Position numbers and translations under genes: made by a program
The notes under the pieces: generated by a model
Told to the model about the DNA's origin: nothing
Seen by the model: only the letters and a program-made list of their open reading frames with translations
Databases searched by the model: none
Shown: in pieces, positions 42,916 through 50,851 of the stretch
Layout: the number at the start of each line of letters is the position of its first letter
Numbering within the stretch: position 1 is the stretch's first letter
Source of the DNA: JALZMG01 sp963844175
GTDB taxonomy: Bacteria; Actinomycetota; Acidimicrobiia; Acidimicrobiales; Ilumatobacteraceae
Reading direction: 5' to 3'
NCBI GenBank assembly: GCA_963844175.1
Contig: CAWJNE010000014.1
Span: 1 to 64,000 of the forward strand
Length of the DNA stretch: 64,000 nucleotides

Positions 42916-43461
42916 ATGCGCTCCGCTCTCTACGTCCTCGGCACCGTCGTCGCGCTGGCGGCGTGCGGCGGCTCCGATCCCGAGCCGGACCAGGCCGAAG
43001 CGACCGCCGCGCCGAGCACAGCGGTCGAGCCCAGCACCGCGACGACCGACGATCCCGACCGTGGGCCGCTCTTCGTCGTCGAGCTGGCCGGCGACGCCGA
43101 GGTACCCGGACCCGGCGCGGCCGGGGCGAGCGGCTTGCTGGAGCTCGAGATCAGCGCCGAGCTGTCGACGGTCTGCGTCAATGGCGAGGTCGACGGCACC
43201 GACGAGATCAACCGGCTCCACCTGCACAGTGGGACGGCCGACGAACCCAGCGAGGGCGGCGACGTGACGATCGACCTGGGCGCGCCACCCACGGACCAGA
43301 CGTTCCCGCCGTTCCTCCTCAACTACTGCGTCAACGCCGACGGTGCCGAGCTCGAGGATCTCCTCGCCGAGCTCGCCGAGGATCCTGCCGACTACTTCGT
43401 CCACGTCGTCACCGACGAGTTCCCCGAGGGCGCGGCGCGCGGCCCGCTCAGCGCCTCCTGA
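42916..43461 (+). CDS. CHRD-domain lipoprotein
   Basis: The 181-aa product has a signal peptide with lipobox (VVALAACGG, Cys about residue 17). A Thr/Ala/Asp-rich spacer (~20-50) leads to a CHRD domain (~52-175): FVVELAGDAEVPGPGAAGAS, then NRLHLHSGTADEPSEGGDVT and DLLAELAEDPADYFVHVVTD, close to the A-x-L-G-x-EVPP and HLHxG patterns of the family. CHRD proteins are extracellular with poorly known function. Its 3' end overlaps the convergent DUF1992 gene by 14 bp. It is 37 bp downstream of phoD, so it is possibly co-transcribed. Confidence 0.85.
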   Translation: MRSALYVLGTVVALAACGGSDPEPDQAEATAAPSTAVEPSTATTDDPDRGPLFVVELAGDAEVPGPGAAGASGLLELEISAELSTVCVNGEVDGTDEINRLHLHSGTADEPSEGGDVTIDLGAPPTDQTFPPFLLNYCVNADGAELEDLLAELAEDPADYFVHVVTDEFPEGAARGPLSAS

Positions 43462-43669
43462 TCTCCCGCTCGTCCTGCTCGGCGTCCTCACGGGCGAGGC
43501 GTTGGCGCTCCCGGATCACGAACTGCTCGGCCCACCAGCCGTCGGGACGGTGCTGATCGAGGTCGGGGATCGGCTTCCCGCGGAGGGGACCGGGATCCAG
43601 CTCGCCGCGCTCGATGGCCTCGGCGATGCGCTGCTCGACGAGGCGCTCGACCCAGCTCACCCGCCGCAC
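43448..43669 (-). CDS. DUF1992 (DnaJ-C28-like) small protein
   Basis: The 73-aa product is the complete DUF1992 domain. WVERLVEQRIAEAIERGELD is the opening helix, GPLRGKPIPDLDQHRP equals the L-G-GKPL element and GWWAEQFVIRERQRLAREDA is the closing helix. Eukaryotic DNAJC28 carries the domain; the bacterial role is unknown. The 3' end overlaps the CHRD gene tail-to-tail. The start near 43669 is 50 bp from the divergent Rv2466c-like gene. Confidence 0.8.
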   Translation of the reverse strand: MRRVSWVERLVEQRIAEAIERGELDPGPLRGKPIPDLDQHRPDGWWAEQFVIRERQRLAREDAEQDEREIRRR

Positions 43670-43719
43670 GCTATTCGTCGGCGAGGCAACGGCACCCTGC
43701 GCTGCGATCCTTGCCGATG

Positions 43720-44340
43720 ATGGCTACCGAGACGTTCCAGTTCTTCTTCGACCCCGTTTGCCCCTGGACGTGGATGACCTCCCGCTGGCTCCTCGACGCC
43801 GCCGAGCAGACCGGCGCCACCGTCGAGTGGCACAACCTGAGCTTGGCCGTGGTCAACGCCGACAGCGAGATCCCCGAGCAATACCGGGCGGCTGTCAAGG
43901 CGTCGGTCAAGGCGCACCGGGTCATCGCCGCGCTCCTGGCCGACGGCGAGCAGGGGTTGGCCGGCGACTTCTACACCGAGTGGGGACGACAGGTGCACCA
44001 CGACGGCGTGCAACCCTCGGCGGAGCTGGTCGGCCAGGTGGCGTCCACCGCCGGCGCCGGGCGGTGGGCGTCGGCCGCCGACGACGAATCGTGGGACGCC
44101 GCCGTCGAGCGCTCGACCATCGAGGGTCAGGCGTTGGCGGGTGGTGGCGACGTCGGGTCGCCGGTGCTCTCCTTCGGGTCGCCGCGGGTTGGCGTGTTCG
44201 GGCCGATCGTGTCGCCGCCGCCGCAGGGCGACGCCGCCGTCGCCCTGCTCGACCAGGTGGTCGCGGCGGCGTCCAACCCGGCGTTCTTCGAGCTCAAGCG
44301 GGGCCGCAACGACGGCCCACGCATGGGCCCCCGCCCCTAA
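43720..44340 (+). CDS. DsbA-fold protein like mycothiol-dependent nitroreductase Rv2466c, with CPWT active site
   Basis: The 206-aa product follows Mycobacterium tuberculosis Rv2466c along its length: FFFDPVCPWTWMTSRWLLDA, WHNLSLAVVNADSEIPEQYR, WGRQVHHDGVQ, GGDVGSPVLSFGSPRVGVFG (with the cis-Pro TP replaced by SP) and FFELKRGRNDGP at the end. Rv2466c has CPWC and uses mycothiol to reduce nitro compounds. Here the second Cys of the motif is Thr, so only a monothiol mechanism is possible. Other DsbA-fold isomerases (2-hydroxychromene-2-carboxylate isomerase type) are a less likely alternative. ATG 43720, ATG 43717 and TTG 43711 are all possible starts. Confidence 0.85.
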   Translation: MATETFQFFFDPVCPWTWMTSRWLLDAAEQTGATVEWHNLSLAVVNADSEIPEQYRAAVKASVKAHRVIAALLADGEQGLAGDFYTEWGRQVHHDGVQPSAELVGQVASTAGAGRWASAADDESWDAAVERSTIEGQALAGGGDVGSPVLSFGSPRVGVFGPIVSPPPQGDAAVALLDQVVAAASNPAFFELKRGRNDGPRMGPRP

Positions 44341-44345
44341 TCCCT

Positions 44346-44397
44346 CGTTTGCGTCCGGATTTTGGTCGCCGGTGCGACCAAAATCCGGACGTAAACG
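44346..44397. terminator. 24-bp bidirectional hairpin
   Basis: Arms 44346-44369 and 44374-44397 pair over 24 bp with a single G-T and a CGGT loop, core GTCCGGATTTTGGTCGC. It lies 5 bp after one stop and 5 bp before the opposing stop. This is the most perfect structure of its kind in the window. There is no T-tract. Confidence 0.8.
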
Positions 44398-44402
44398 AAA
44401 GT

Positions 44403-45638
44403 TCAGATCGGCAGGTTGCCGGTGGCGCTGCGGGTGCTTCCCGTGTCCTTGTAGGCGGCGATCGTGCGCTGGGCGATGCGCATCTGGTGCACCTCATCGG
44501 CACCGTCGGCGAAGCGGGCCCAGCGGGCGTGCTGGTACATGTGGGCCAGCGGGGTGTCCGTCGAGTAGCCGAGGGCGCCGTGGACCTGGATCGACCGGTC
44601 GATCACCCGGTTGAGCATGTTGGCCACGAAGTGCTTGGCCATCGACACTTCGGCGCTGAAGTCCTCCTTGCGGTCGATCTTGTACGCCGCGTGCAGGACC
44701 ATCAGCTTCGACTGGTACAGCTCCATCGCCGAGTCGGCGATCAACCACTGGATGCCCTGCTTCTCCGCCAGCAGCGAGCCGTGGGCGAACCGGTTGAGCG
44801 ACCGGTCGACCATCATGTCGAGCGCCGTCTCGGCCTGGGCGATCCACCGCATGCAGTGGGCCAACCGAGCTGGTCCGAGCCGGTACTGACCCAGCAGGTG
44901 GCCCTGTCCCCGACCGCCGAGCATCTTCGACTCGTGCAGGCGGAGGTCCTCGATGAGGATCTCGGAGTGCCCGGTGCCGCCGTGCATCGTCTCGATCTGG
45001 CGCACCTCGGTCCAGCCGTCCGACGGCAGGTCGACGATGAACGCCGTGTTGGCCGCCTGGGGCAGGTCCGGGTCGTCCTCCGTGCGGGCGATGAGGATGG
45101 CGAAGTTGGCACGGTGGGCGTTGGAGATGAACCACTTGTGCCCGTTGAGCACCCATTCCTCGCCGTCCTGGTAGCCCTTGGTCTGGATCAGGGTCGGATC
45201 CGACCCGGCCACCTCGGGCTCGGTCATGGCGAAGCACGACCAGCTCGTGCCGGCACACAACGGGCGGAGGTACTGCTCCTTCTGCTCGTCCGTGCCCCAG
45301 TGCAGCAGCGTGTGCATGTTGCCCTCGTCGGGCGCCTGGCAGTTGAAGACCCACGGGCCGTACGACGACTTGGCCGCCTCGGCCTGGACCATCGCCAGCT
45401 GGACGTGCCCGAGGCCCATGCCGCCCCACTCCTCCGGCATGTGGGGCAGCCAGATCCCGGCCTCCTGGGCCTGCTTGCGCATGTCCACGAGGGCACCGAT
45501 GTACGCCTTGCGGTCGTGCTCCTGGAGGTGCTCGTCGTGGATCTTCTGCTCCGTCGGCTTGATCACGTCGTCGACGAACGTGCGCACCCTGGCCCGGATC
45601 TCCTCGAGCTCGGGCGTGAGGCTGAAGTCGATGGCCAT
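44403..45638 (-). CDS. Acyl-CoA dehydrogenase
   Basis: The 411-aa product is a complete acyl-CoA dehydrogenase, an FAD enzyme of beta-oxidation and related CoA-ester chemistry. The helical N-domain starts DFSLTPELEEIRARVRTFVD. The middle beta-domain has CFAMTEPEVAGSDPTLIQTK, the FAD/acyl-CoA signature, and NGHKWFISNAHRANFAI. The C-domain has MAKHFVANMLNRVIDRSIQV, then HGALGYSTDTPLAHMYQHAR. Its length and the wide binding pocket wording resemble ACAD10/11- and CaiA-like members. It is 37 bp after the enoyl-CoA hydratase gene on the same strand, so the two probably form a degradative operon. The substrate chain is unknown. Confidence 0.93.
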   Translation of the reverse strand: MAIDFSLTPELEEIRARVRTFVDDVIKPTEQKIHDEHLQEHDRKAYIGALVDMRKQAQEAGIWLPHMPEEWGGMGLGHVQLAMVQAEAAKSSYGPWVFNCQAPDEGNMHTLLHWGTDEQKEQYLRPLCAGTSWSCFAMTEPEVAGSDPTLIQTKGYQDGEEWVLNGHKWFISNAHRANFAILIARTEDDPDLPQAANTAFIVDLPSDGWTEVRQIETMHGGTGHSEILIEDLRLHESKMLGGRGQGHLLGQYRLGPARLAHCMRWIAQAETALDMMVDRSLNRFAHGSLLAEKQGIQWLIADSAMELYQSKLMVLHAAYKIDRKEDFSAEVSMAKHFVANMLNRVIDRSIQVHGALGYSTDTPLAHMYQHARWARFADGADEVHQMRIAQRTIAAYKDTGSTRSATGNLPI

Positions 45639-45675
45639 CAGCGGGGCCTCCTCGTGTCTCGTGGTCGGCAGTCGG

Positions 45676-46428
45676 TCATCGCCCGCTCCAGCTCGGCGCC
45701 CGCTTCTCGGCGAACGCCTTCGGGCCTTCCTTGGCGTCCTCCGACGTGAACACCTGGGCGATCAGCGGAGCCTGGAACTTCCAGGCCTCCTCCTCGGTCA
45801 TCCCGCGCGTGCCGCGGATCACCGTCTTGCTGGCGGCGACCGACAGCGGGGCGTTGCGGGCGATCCGCTCGGCCAGCTCCATGGCGGCGTCGACGGCCTT
45901 GCCCGGCTCCGTCAGCCGGCTGACCAGCCCGTAGGCGTGGGCCTGCTCGGCCGTGATGGGGTCGGCGGTGAGGGCCATCTCCATCGCCACTGCGTACGGC
46001 ACGCGCCCGGGGAGGCGGATCACCGCCCCGCCGGCGGCGAACAGGCCGACGCCGGCCTCGGGGATGCCGAGCTTGACGTTGTCGGCGGCGACCAGCAGAT
46101 CGCAGGCCAACGCCATCTCCAGGCCGCCGGCCAGCGCGAAGCCCTCGATGGCGGCGATCAGCGGCTTGCGCGCCCCGTGCTGGAAGAAGTCACCGAGCCC
46201 CTGGGGCGGGCCGCTCTTGGCGAACGCCTTGAGATCCATCCCGGCGCAGAACCCGCGGCCGGCGCCGGTCAGCACGCCGGCCGTCAGCCCGTCGTCGCCG
46301 TCGAGCTGCGCCACGGCGGCGAGGACGCCCTGGGCCAAGTCGGTATCGATGGCATTCATCGCCTCCGGCCGGTTGAGCGTGATCAGCAGCACCCGCCCAC
46401 GGGTCTCGGTCAGGACAGTGTCGGACAT
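45676..46428 (-). CDS. Enoyl-CoA hydratase/isomerase (crotonase family)
   Basis: The 250-aa product is a standard crotonase. VLLITLNRPEAMNAIDTDL is the N-terminal block, GRGFCAGMDLKAF the first oxyanion-hole strand and AAIEGFALAGGLEMALACDL the second. LGIPEAGVGLFAAGG holds the region of the catalytic Glu, and ITAEQAHAYGLVSRLTEPG follows. The usual two catalytic Glu of true hydratases are at A-x-x-E positions in EGFALAGGLEMAL and IPEAGVG; both are plausible here. It forms a pair with the downstream acyl-CoA dehydrogenase. ATG 46428 is 92 bp from the divergent gpsA start. Confidence 0.92.
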   Translation of the reverse strand: MSDTVLTETRGRVLLITLNRPEAMNAIDTDLAQGVLAAVAQLDGDDGLTAGVLTGAGRGFCAGMDLKAFAKSGPPQGLGDFFQHGARKPLIAAIEGFALAGGLEMALACDLLVAADNVKLGIPEAGVGLFAAGGAVIRLPGRVPYAVAMEMALTADPITAEQAHAYGLVSRLTEPGKAVDAAMELAERIARNAPLSVAASKTVIRGTRGMTEEEAWKFQAPLIAQVFTSEDAKEGPKAFAEKRAPSWSGR

Positions 46429-46520
46429 GGGCACGACCGTAAATGATGCGCCGCCGTCCCCCAACCCCCGCGATGCGGCGCGTGACCGGGTGGTCGGGTC
46501 AGGCGGCCATGATTGCGAGC

Positions 46521-47513
46521 ATGCAGGTCACAGTGTTGGGGGCGGGGTCGTGGGGGACGACGATGGCGTCGCTGGTGGCGGCGCGCCACGCGACGACCAT
46601 CTGGGCGCGCAGCCCGGAGACGGCCGAGGAGATCGACGGGCGCCACAGCAACGAGTCGTACCTCCCCGGCTGCCGGCTGACCGAGTCGCTGATGGCCACC
46701 GACGACCTGGAGAAGGCGGTGCGCCACGCCGAGCTGCTGATCCTCGGGGTCCCGACCACGGCGATGCGGGGGACGATCCGTGCGGCGAAGGAGTGGGTCC
46801 ATCCGTGGATCCCGATCGTCAGCCTGGCCAAGGGGCTGGAGCAGCAGACGCTGCTGCGGATGACCGAGGTGATCAAGGAGGAGGCGCCCGGACACCCGGT
46901 CGCCGCGCTGTCGGGGCCGAACATCGCCCGGGAGATCATGGCCGGGCAGGCCGCGGCCAGCGTGATCGCCACCGAGGACCTCGCCGTCGCTGCCGCCCTG
47001 CAGAAGGTCCTGACCCGCGGGCTGTTCCGGCTCTACACCAACCACGATGTCATCGGCTGCGAGATGGGCGGGGCGATGAAGAACGTCGTCGCCATCGCCT
47101 GTGGCATCGCCCAGGGCCTCGGCGTCGGCGACAACACCCGGGCGATGGTGATGACCAGGGGCTTGGCCGAGCTGACCCGGCTCGGCGTGGCGATGGGGGG
47201 CGAGGCGGCGACGTTCTCCGGGTTGGCCGGGATGGGCGACCTGGTGACGACGTGCATCAGCCCGTTCAGCCGCAACCGGATGGTCGGCGAGCAGCTCGGC
47301 ATGGGCCGCAAGCTGGACGAGATCGTGGCCGAGATGTCGATGGTCGCGGAGGGGGTCAAGACCGCCGTCACCGCCCGTGAGCTGGCCAAACGCCACCACG
47401 TCGACATGCCGGTGTGCGACGAGATCTACCGGGTGGTGCGCGGGCGGATCACGCCGGACAAGGCGTATCGGGGCCTGCGGGTGCGACCAGGACACGAGAA
47501 CGACCCCGGCTGA
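46521..47513 (+). CDS. gpsA: NAD(P)-dependent glycerol-3-phosphate dehydrogenase
   Basis: The 330-aa product reduces dihydroxyacetone phosphate to sn-glycerol 3-phosphate, the backbone for phospholipid and triacylglycerol. VTVLGAGSWGTTMASLVA is the GxGxxG NAD-binding start, LAKGLEQQTLLRMTEVI and ALSGPNIAREIMAGQ are the central blocks, and GGAMKNVVAIACGIAQGLG has the catalytic Lys. FSGLAGMGDLVTTCISPFSR followed by NRMVGEQLGMG is the substrate-binding signature. ATG 46521 is preferred; ATG 46509 is possible. It fits with the lipid-storage genes elsewhere in the window. Confidence 0.95.
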   Translation: MQVTVLGAGSWGTTMASLVAARHATTIWARSPETAEEIDGRHSNESYLPGCRLTESLMATDDLEKAVRHAELLILGVPTTAMRGTIRAAKEWVHPWIPIVSLAKGLEQQTLLRMTEVIKEEAPGHPVAALSGPNIAREIMAGQAAASVIATEDLAVAAALQKVLTRGLFRLYTNHDVIGCEMGGAMKNVVAIACGIAQGLGVGDNTRAMVMTRGLAELTRLGVAMGGEAATFSGLAGMGDLVTTCISPFSRNRMVGEQLGMGRKLDEIVAEMSMVAEGVKTAVTARELAKRHHVDMPVCDEIYRVVRGRITPDKAYRGLRVRPGHENDPG

Positions 47514-47739
47514 GTCGATGGCCTCGCGCCCGGCGAGGACGGCCGCTCGCTCGGCTGGGCCGGGCCTGGTCGGTCACGCTCGCTGCGTCACGACGCTCGG
47601 GACTTCCTCCGGTAACACTGCGGACCCCGAGCAGCCACAAATCATTACGAAGGTGTTGCGGGATGGGCGTGAAGTGGTGCGATGATGGGTAACTGAGTGC
47701 GGCATCGTGAACACCGCGCTCGCGAGGAGAGTTCCCCCC

Positions 47740-49263
47740 ATGACCATCGACCTCGCGCCCCAGGGAGGGCGCGCGCCCGACGATGGCCTTGGGTCCGAAC
47801 GTCAAGATGACGCACGGGCACCCAAGGTCGTGATCATCGGCGCCGGTCCCGCCGGGTTGACCGCCGCTGCCCAGCTGGTCGAACGGGATGTCTGCCCCGT
47901 CGTCCTCGAGGCCGATGACACCGTCGGCGGCATCAGCCGCACGGTCGAACGCGACGGTTGGCGCTTCGACATCGGTGGCCACCGGTTCTTCACCAAGGTG
48001 CCGGAGGTCGAACGCTTCTGGCACGAGATGCTGCCAGGCGACGAGTTCATGGTGCGTCCGCGCATGAGCCGGATCTTCTACGACGGCAAGTTCTTCGACT
48101 ACCCCCTGAAGGCGTCGAACGCGCTGACCAACCTCGGCATCGGCACGTCGCTGATGTGCGTGCTGTCGTACGCGCGGGCGCGCATCTCGCCGCCCGCCGA
48201 CACGTCGACGTTCGAGGGCTGGGTCACGTCGCGCTTCGGTCGCCGGCTCTACGAGACGTTCTTCAAGACCTACACCGAGAAGGTGTGGGGCGTCCCCGCC
48301 AACGAGCTGCCGGCGGACTGGGCGGCGCAGCGGATCAAGAGCCTGTCGCTCGGCTCGGCGATCGTGAACGCGCTGATGCCCAAGCGCAACCAGAAGGAGA
48401 TCACCTCGTTGATCGAGGAGTTCCACTACCCGCAGCTCGGCCCGGGGATGATGTGGGAGACCTGCCACGACGTCGTGGTGAAGGGCGGCGGCGAGGTGCG
48501 CATGGAGACGCCCGTGGTCGCCATCCACCACCAGGAGGGCCGCGCCGTGGCCGTCGAGACGGCGACCGGCGAACGCCTGTCCTGCGACGAGGTGATCTCG
48601 TCCATGCCGCTCAGCCACCTGCTGGGCGCGATGCAACCGCCGCCGCCGCCGGCGGTGCTGGAGGCGGCCAACGGGCTGAACTACCGGGACTTCCTGACCG
48701 TGGCGCTGGTCGTCCCCGAGGACGCCGGCTTCCCGGACAACTGGATCTACGTGCACAGCCCCGAGGTCCAGCTCGGGCGCGTCCAGAACTTCGGCTCGTG
48801 GTCGCCCTACATGGTCAAGCCGGGCTTCACGTGCCTCGGCCTCGAGTACTTCGTCAACGAGGACGATGAGCTGTGGAGCATGGCCGACGACGACATGATC
48901 CGTTTCGCCGCGGACGAGCTGGACCGGATCGGGCTGTGCGAACGCTCAGACGTCCAGCGCGGATTCGTCACCCGGGTGCCGAAGGCCTATCCGGTCTACG
49001 ACGGCACGTACCACCAGCACGTCGACACGATGCGCGCCTGGCTGGCCGATCACGCCTGCAACGTCCAGCCGGTGGGCCGCAACGGCATGCACCGGTACAA
49101 CAACCAAGACCACTCGATGCTCACGGCGATGCTCGCCGTCGAGAACATCCTCGATCTCGCCGACCACGACCTGTGGGCGGTCAACGTGGACGACGAGTAC
49201 CACGAGGAATCGGCCGGCTCGGCGCCGTCCGGCACCGGCCGTTCCGCCCCCGTGATGCGCTAG
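47740..49263 (+). CDS. FAD-dependent amine oxidase/UDP-galactopyranose mutase-like protein
   Basis: The 507-aa product has an N-terminal Rossmann fold (VVIIGAGPAGLTAAAQLVER and DTVGGISRTVERDGWRFDIG, about residues 30-75), then GGHRFFTKVPEVERFW. TYTEKVWGVPANELPADWAA is typical of protoporphyrinogen-oxidase/UGM-like sugar flavoenzymes. The C-terminal FAD block is RYNNQDHSMLTAMLAVENIL. Related proteins in gene clusters for surface polysaccharide isomerise or oxidise nucleotide sugars; the exact reaction is not clear. ATG 47740 is chosen over GTG 47707 because CGAGGAGAG precedes it. It faces a GT-C glycosyltransferase gene 13 bp away, convergently. Confidence 0.85.
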   Translation: MTIDLAPQGGRAPDDGLGSERQDDARAPKVVIIGAGPAGLTAAAQLVERDVCPVVLEADDTVGGISRTVERDGWRFDIGGHRFFTKVPEVERFWHEMLPGDEFMVRPRMSRIFYDGKFFDYPLKASNALTNLGIGTSLMCVLSYARARISPPADTSTFEGWVTSRFGRRLYETFFKTYTEKVWGVPANELPADWAAQRIKSLSLGSAIVNALMPKRNQKEITSLIEEFHYPQLGPGMMWETCHDVVVKGGGEVRMETPVVAIHHQEGRAVAVETATGERLSCDEVISSMPLSHLLGAMQPPPPPAVLEAANGLNYRDFLTVALVVPEDAGFPDNWIYVHSPEVQLGRVQNFGSWSPYMVKPGFTCLGLEYFVNEDDELWSMADDDMIRFAADELDRIGLCERSDVQRGFVTRVPKAYPVYDGTYHQHVDTMRAWLADHACNVQPVGRNGMHRYNNQDHSMLTAMLAVENILDLADHDLWAVNVDDEYHEESAGSAPSGTGRSAPVMR

Positions 49264-49276
49264 AGAAGTCGGCGCG

Positions 49277-50788
49277 TTACGGCGTGAAGCGCCAGAGGGC
49301 GCCGTGGTCGGACAGCGTTGGATCGTCGCTGATCAACATCTGGCGACCGGGGCGGACCAGCGTCAACGCGTCGAACAGCCCCTGACAGGCCCGCTGGGTC
49401 GGCGGATAGGTCCCGCTGAAGACGAGCCAGATCGCCGAGTCGGGAGCACCTTCGACCAGGCCGCCGACGAACGATGCGGCATCGGCGGCGCGATGGCGGT
49501 CCTCGTAATCGATCCAGTCGACGCGGTCGGGATCACGTCGCGGCGGGAACACGATCTGACGCACGTCGTCGACCCCACCCTGTTCGAGCAGGCGTGACGC
49601 CGCCGGACCGAGCTGGTCCGGGCAGTACACGAGCACGTCGCCCGAGCCGGCCAGGACGCGCAGCGGTTCGACGAACGCCGCCGATCGCGTCCGGGCCGTC
49701 GCCACTTCCACACCGGCAAGGACCAGCCCGACGACGCCGACCAGCGCCAGCACCGTCGCCGACCACACCGGTCGCAGCGTCGACGCGCCGATGGCGGCGA
49801 GGACGATCATCAGCGGCACGGCGACCGACGTGTAGCGCGAGGCGTACGCGCTGTCGCTGAACATCGCCCCGGCCAGCGCGCCGAGCAGGGTGAGGCCCAG
49901 CACGACCCCGAGACTGCGTGCCGACGACGGCCGGCGCAGCAGGCGATCGCCGCGCCAGACGCCGAGCACCACCAGGGCCGCCATCGCCACGCTGAGCACG
50001 ATCGGCAGCGCTCCGGAACCACCGGCGTCGAAGACGGCGGCCACCGAGGCCGGGCGGGCGGGCTCGGCCCACGGCGTGGCGGTGCGATCGGACTGGAACA
50101 GGAACGTCGGCACCCACGGCAGCCAGAGCACCACGCCGCCGGCCACGGCGAGCAACGCCGTCCTCGGGGGTCCGGGGCGCCGGGCGGCGACCAGCAACAC
50201 CAACCCGACGGCGGCGATCAGGTAGATCGCCCAGTAGTGGGTGTACAGCAGCAGGGCGGTGACGATGCCGACCGGGACGGCCCGGGCCAGGCTGGGCCGC
50301 CGCAGGCAGGCATCGAGGACCGTCATCCCGATCACCACCTCCAGCATCACCAGGGCGTACATACGACCCTCGGTGGCGTAGCGGATCACGAACGGGTTGG
50401 TGGCCAGCAGCACCGTCACCGCGATCGCCACCCGGGTGTCGGCAATGCGCCGCACCAGCAGCGCGATCACCGCCAGGGTGACCAGCGAGAACAGCACCGA
50501 GAGCGAGCGGACGGCGACGTCGCTGTCTCCGAACAGGGCCATCCAGCTGTGCAGCAGGAGGTAGTAGCCGGGCGGCGCCCCGTCGGTGCGCAGCACGCCG
50601 GGGATGGCAGTGATCGCCTCGCTGGCGATCGCCACGCTCTGCGCCTCGTCCAGCCAGAGGGCCCGGCGCGGCCACAGCCGAGCGACGACACCGAGCGCGA
50701 CGAGCAGGCCGAGGCCGGCGAGGATCGCCGTCGCGGCTCGGGAGGACAGAGCCGGCGAGCGTGGTGCCGGTGGGACCTCAACGGTCAC
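49277..50788 (-). CDS. GT-C membrane glycosyltransferase (GT39/GT83-like)
   Basis: The 503-aa product has about ten transmembrane helices (for example AILAGLGLLVALGVVARLW, LVTLAVIALLVRRIADT, YLIAAVGLVLLVAARRPG). The family catalytic region LWLDEAQSVAIASEAI has the acidic DE in the first extracytoplasmic loop, and GAPPGYYLLLHSWMALFGDS is diagnostic of polyprenyl-phosphate-sugar-dependent GT-C enzymes. A soluble C-terminal domain (~375-500) follows. It transfers a lipid-linked sugar to a surface acceptor. It shares an intergenic region of 63 bp with the divergent E1-like gene. Confidence 0.88.
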   Translation of the reverse strand: MTVEVPPAPRSPALSSRAATAILAGLGLLVALGVVARLWPRRALWLDEAQSVAIASEAITAIPGVLRTDGAPPGYYLLLHSWMALFGDSDVAVRSLSVLFSLVTLAVIALLVRRIADTRVAIAVTVLLATNPFVIRYATEGRMYALVMLEVVIGMTVLDACLRRPSLARAVPVGIVTALLLYTHYWAIYLIAAVGLVLLVAARRPGPPRTALLAVAGGVVLWLPWVPTFLFQSDRTATPWAEPARPASVAAVFDAGGSGALPIVLSVAMAALVVLGVWRGDRLLRRPSSARSLGVVLGLTLLGALAGAMFSDSAYASRYTSVAVPLMIVLAAIGASTLRPVWSATVLALVGVVGLVLAGVEVATARTRSAAFVEPLRVLAGSGDVLVYCPDQLGPAASRLLEQGGVDDVRQIVFPPRRDPDRVDWIDYEDRHRAADAASFVGGLVEGAPDSAIWLVFSGTYPPTQRACQGLFDALTLVRPGRQMLISDDPTLSDHGALWRFTP

Positions 50789-50851
50789 GGCGACCGTCTA
50801 CCGGCCGGTCCTGGCCGTCGCAACCGCTCGGGATTTGGCACGATCGGGTCG

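Noticed and set aside
50237..50851. Upstream extension of the E1-like gene
   Set aside because: It is antisense to the GT-C glycosyltransferase gene and has no protein-like composition; the homologous part starts at GTG 50852.
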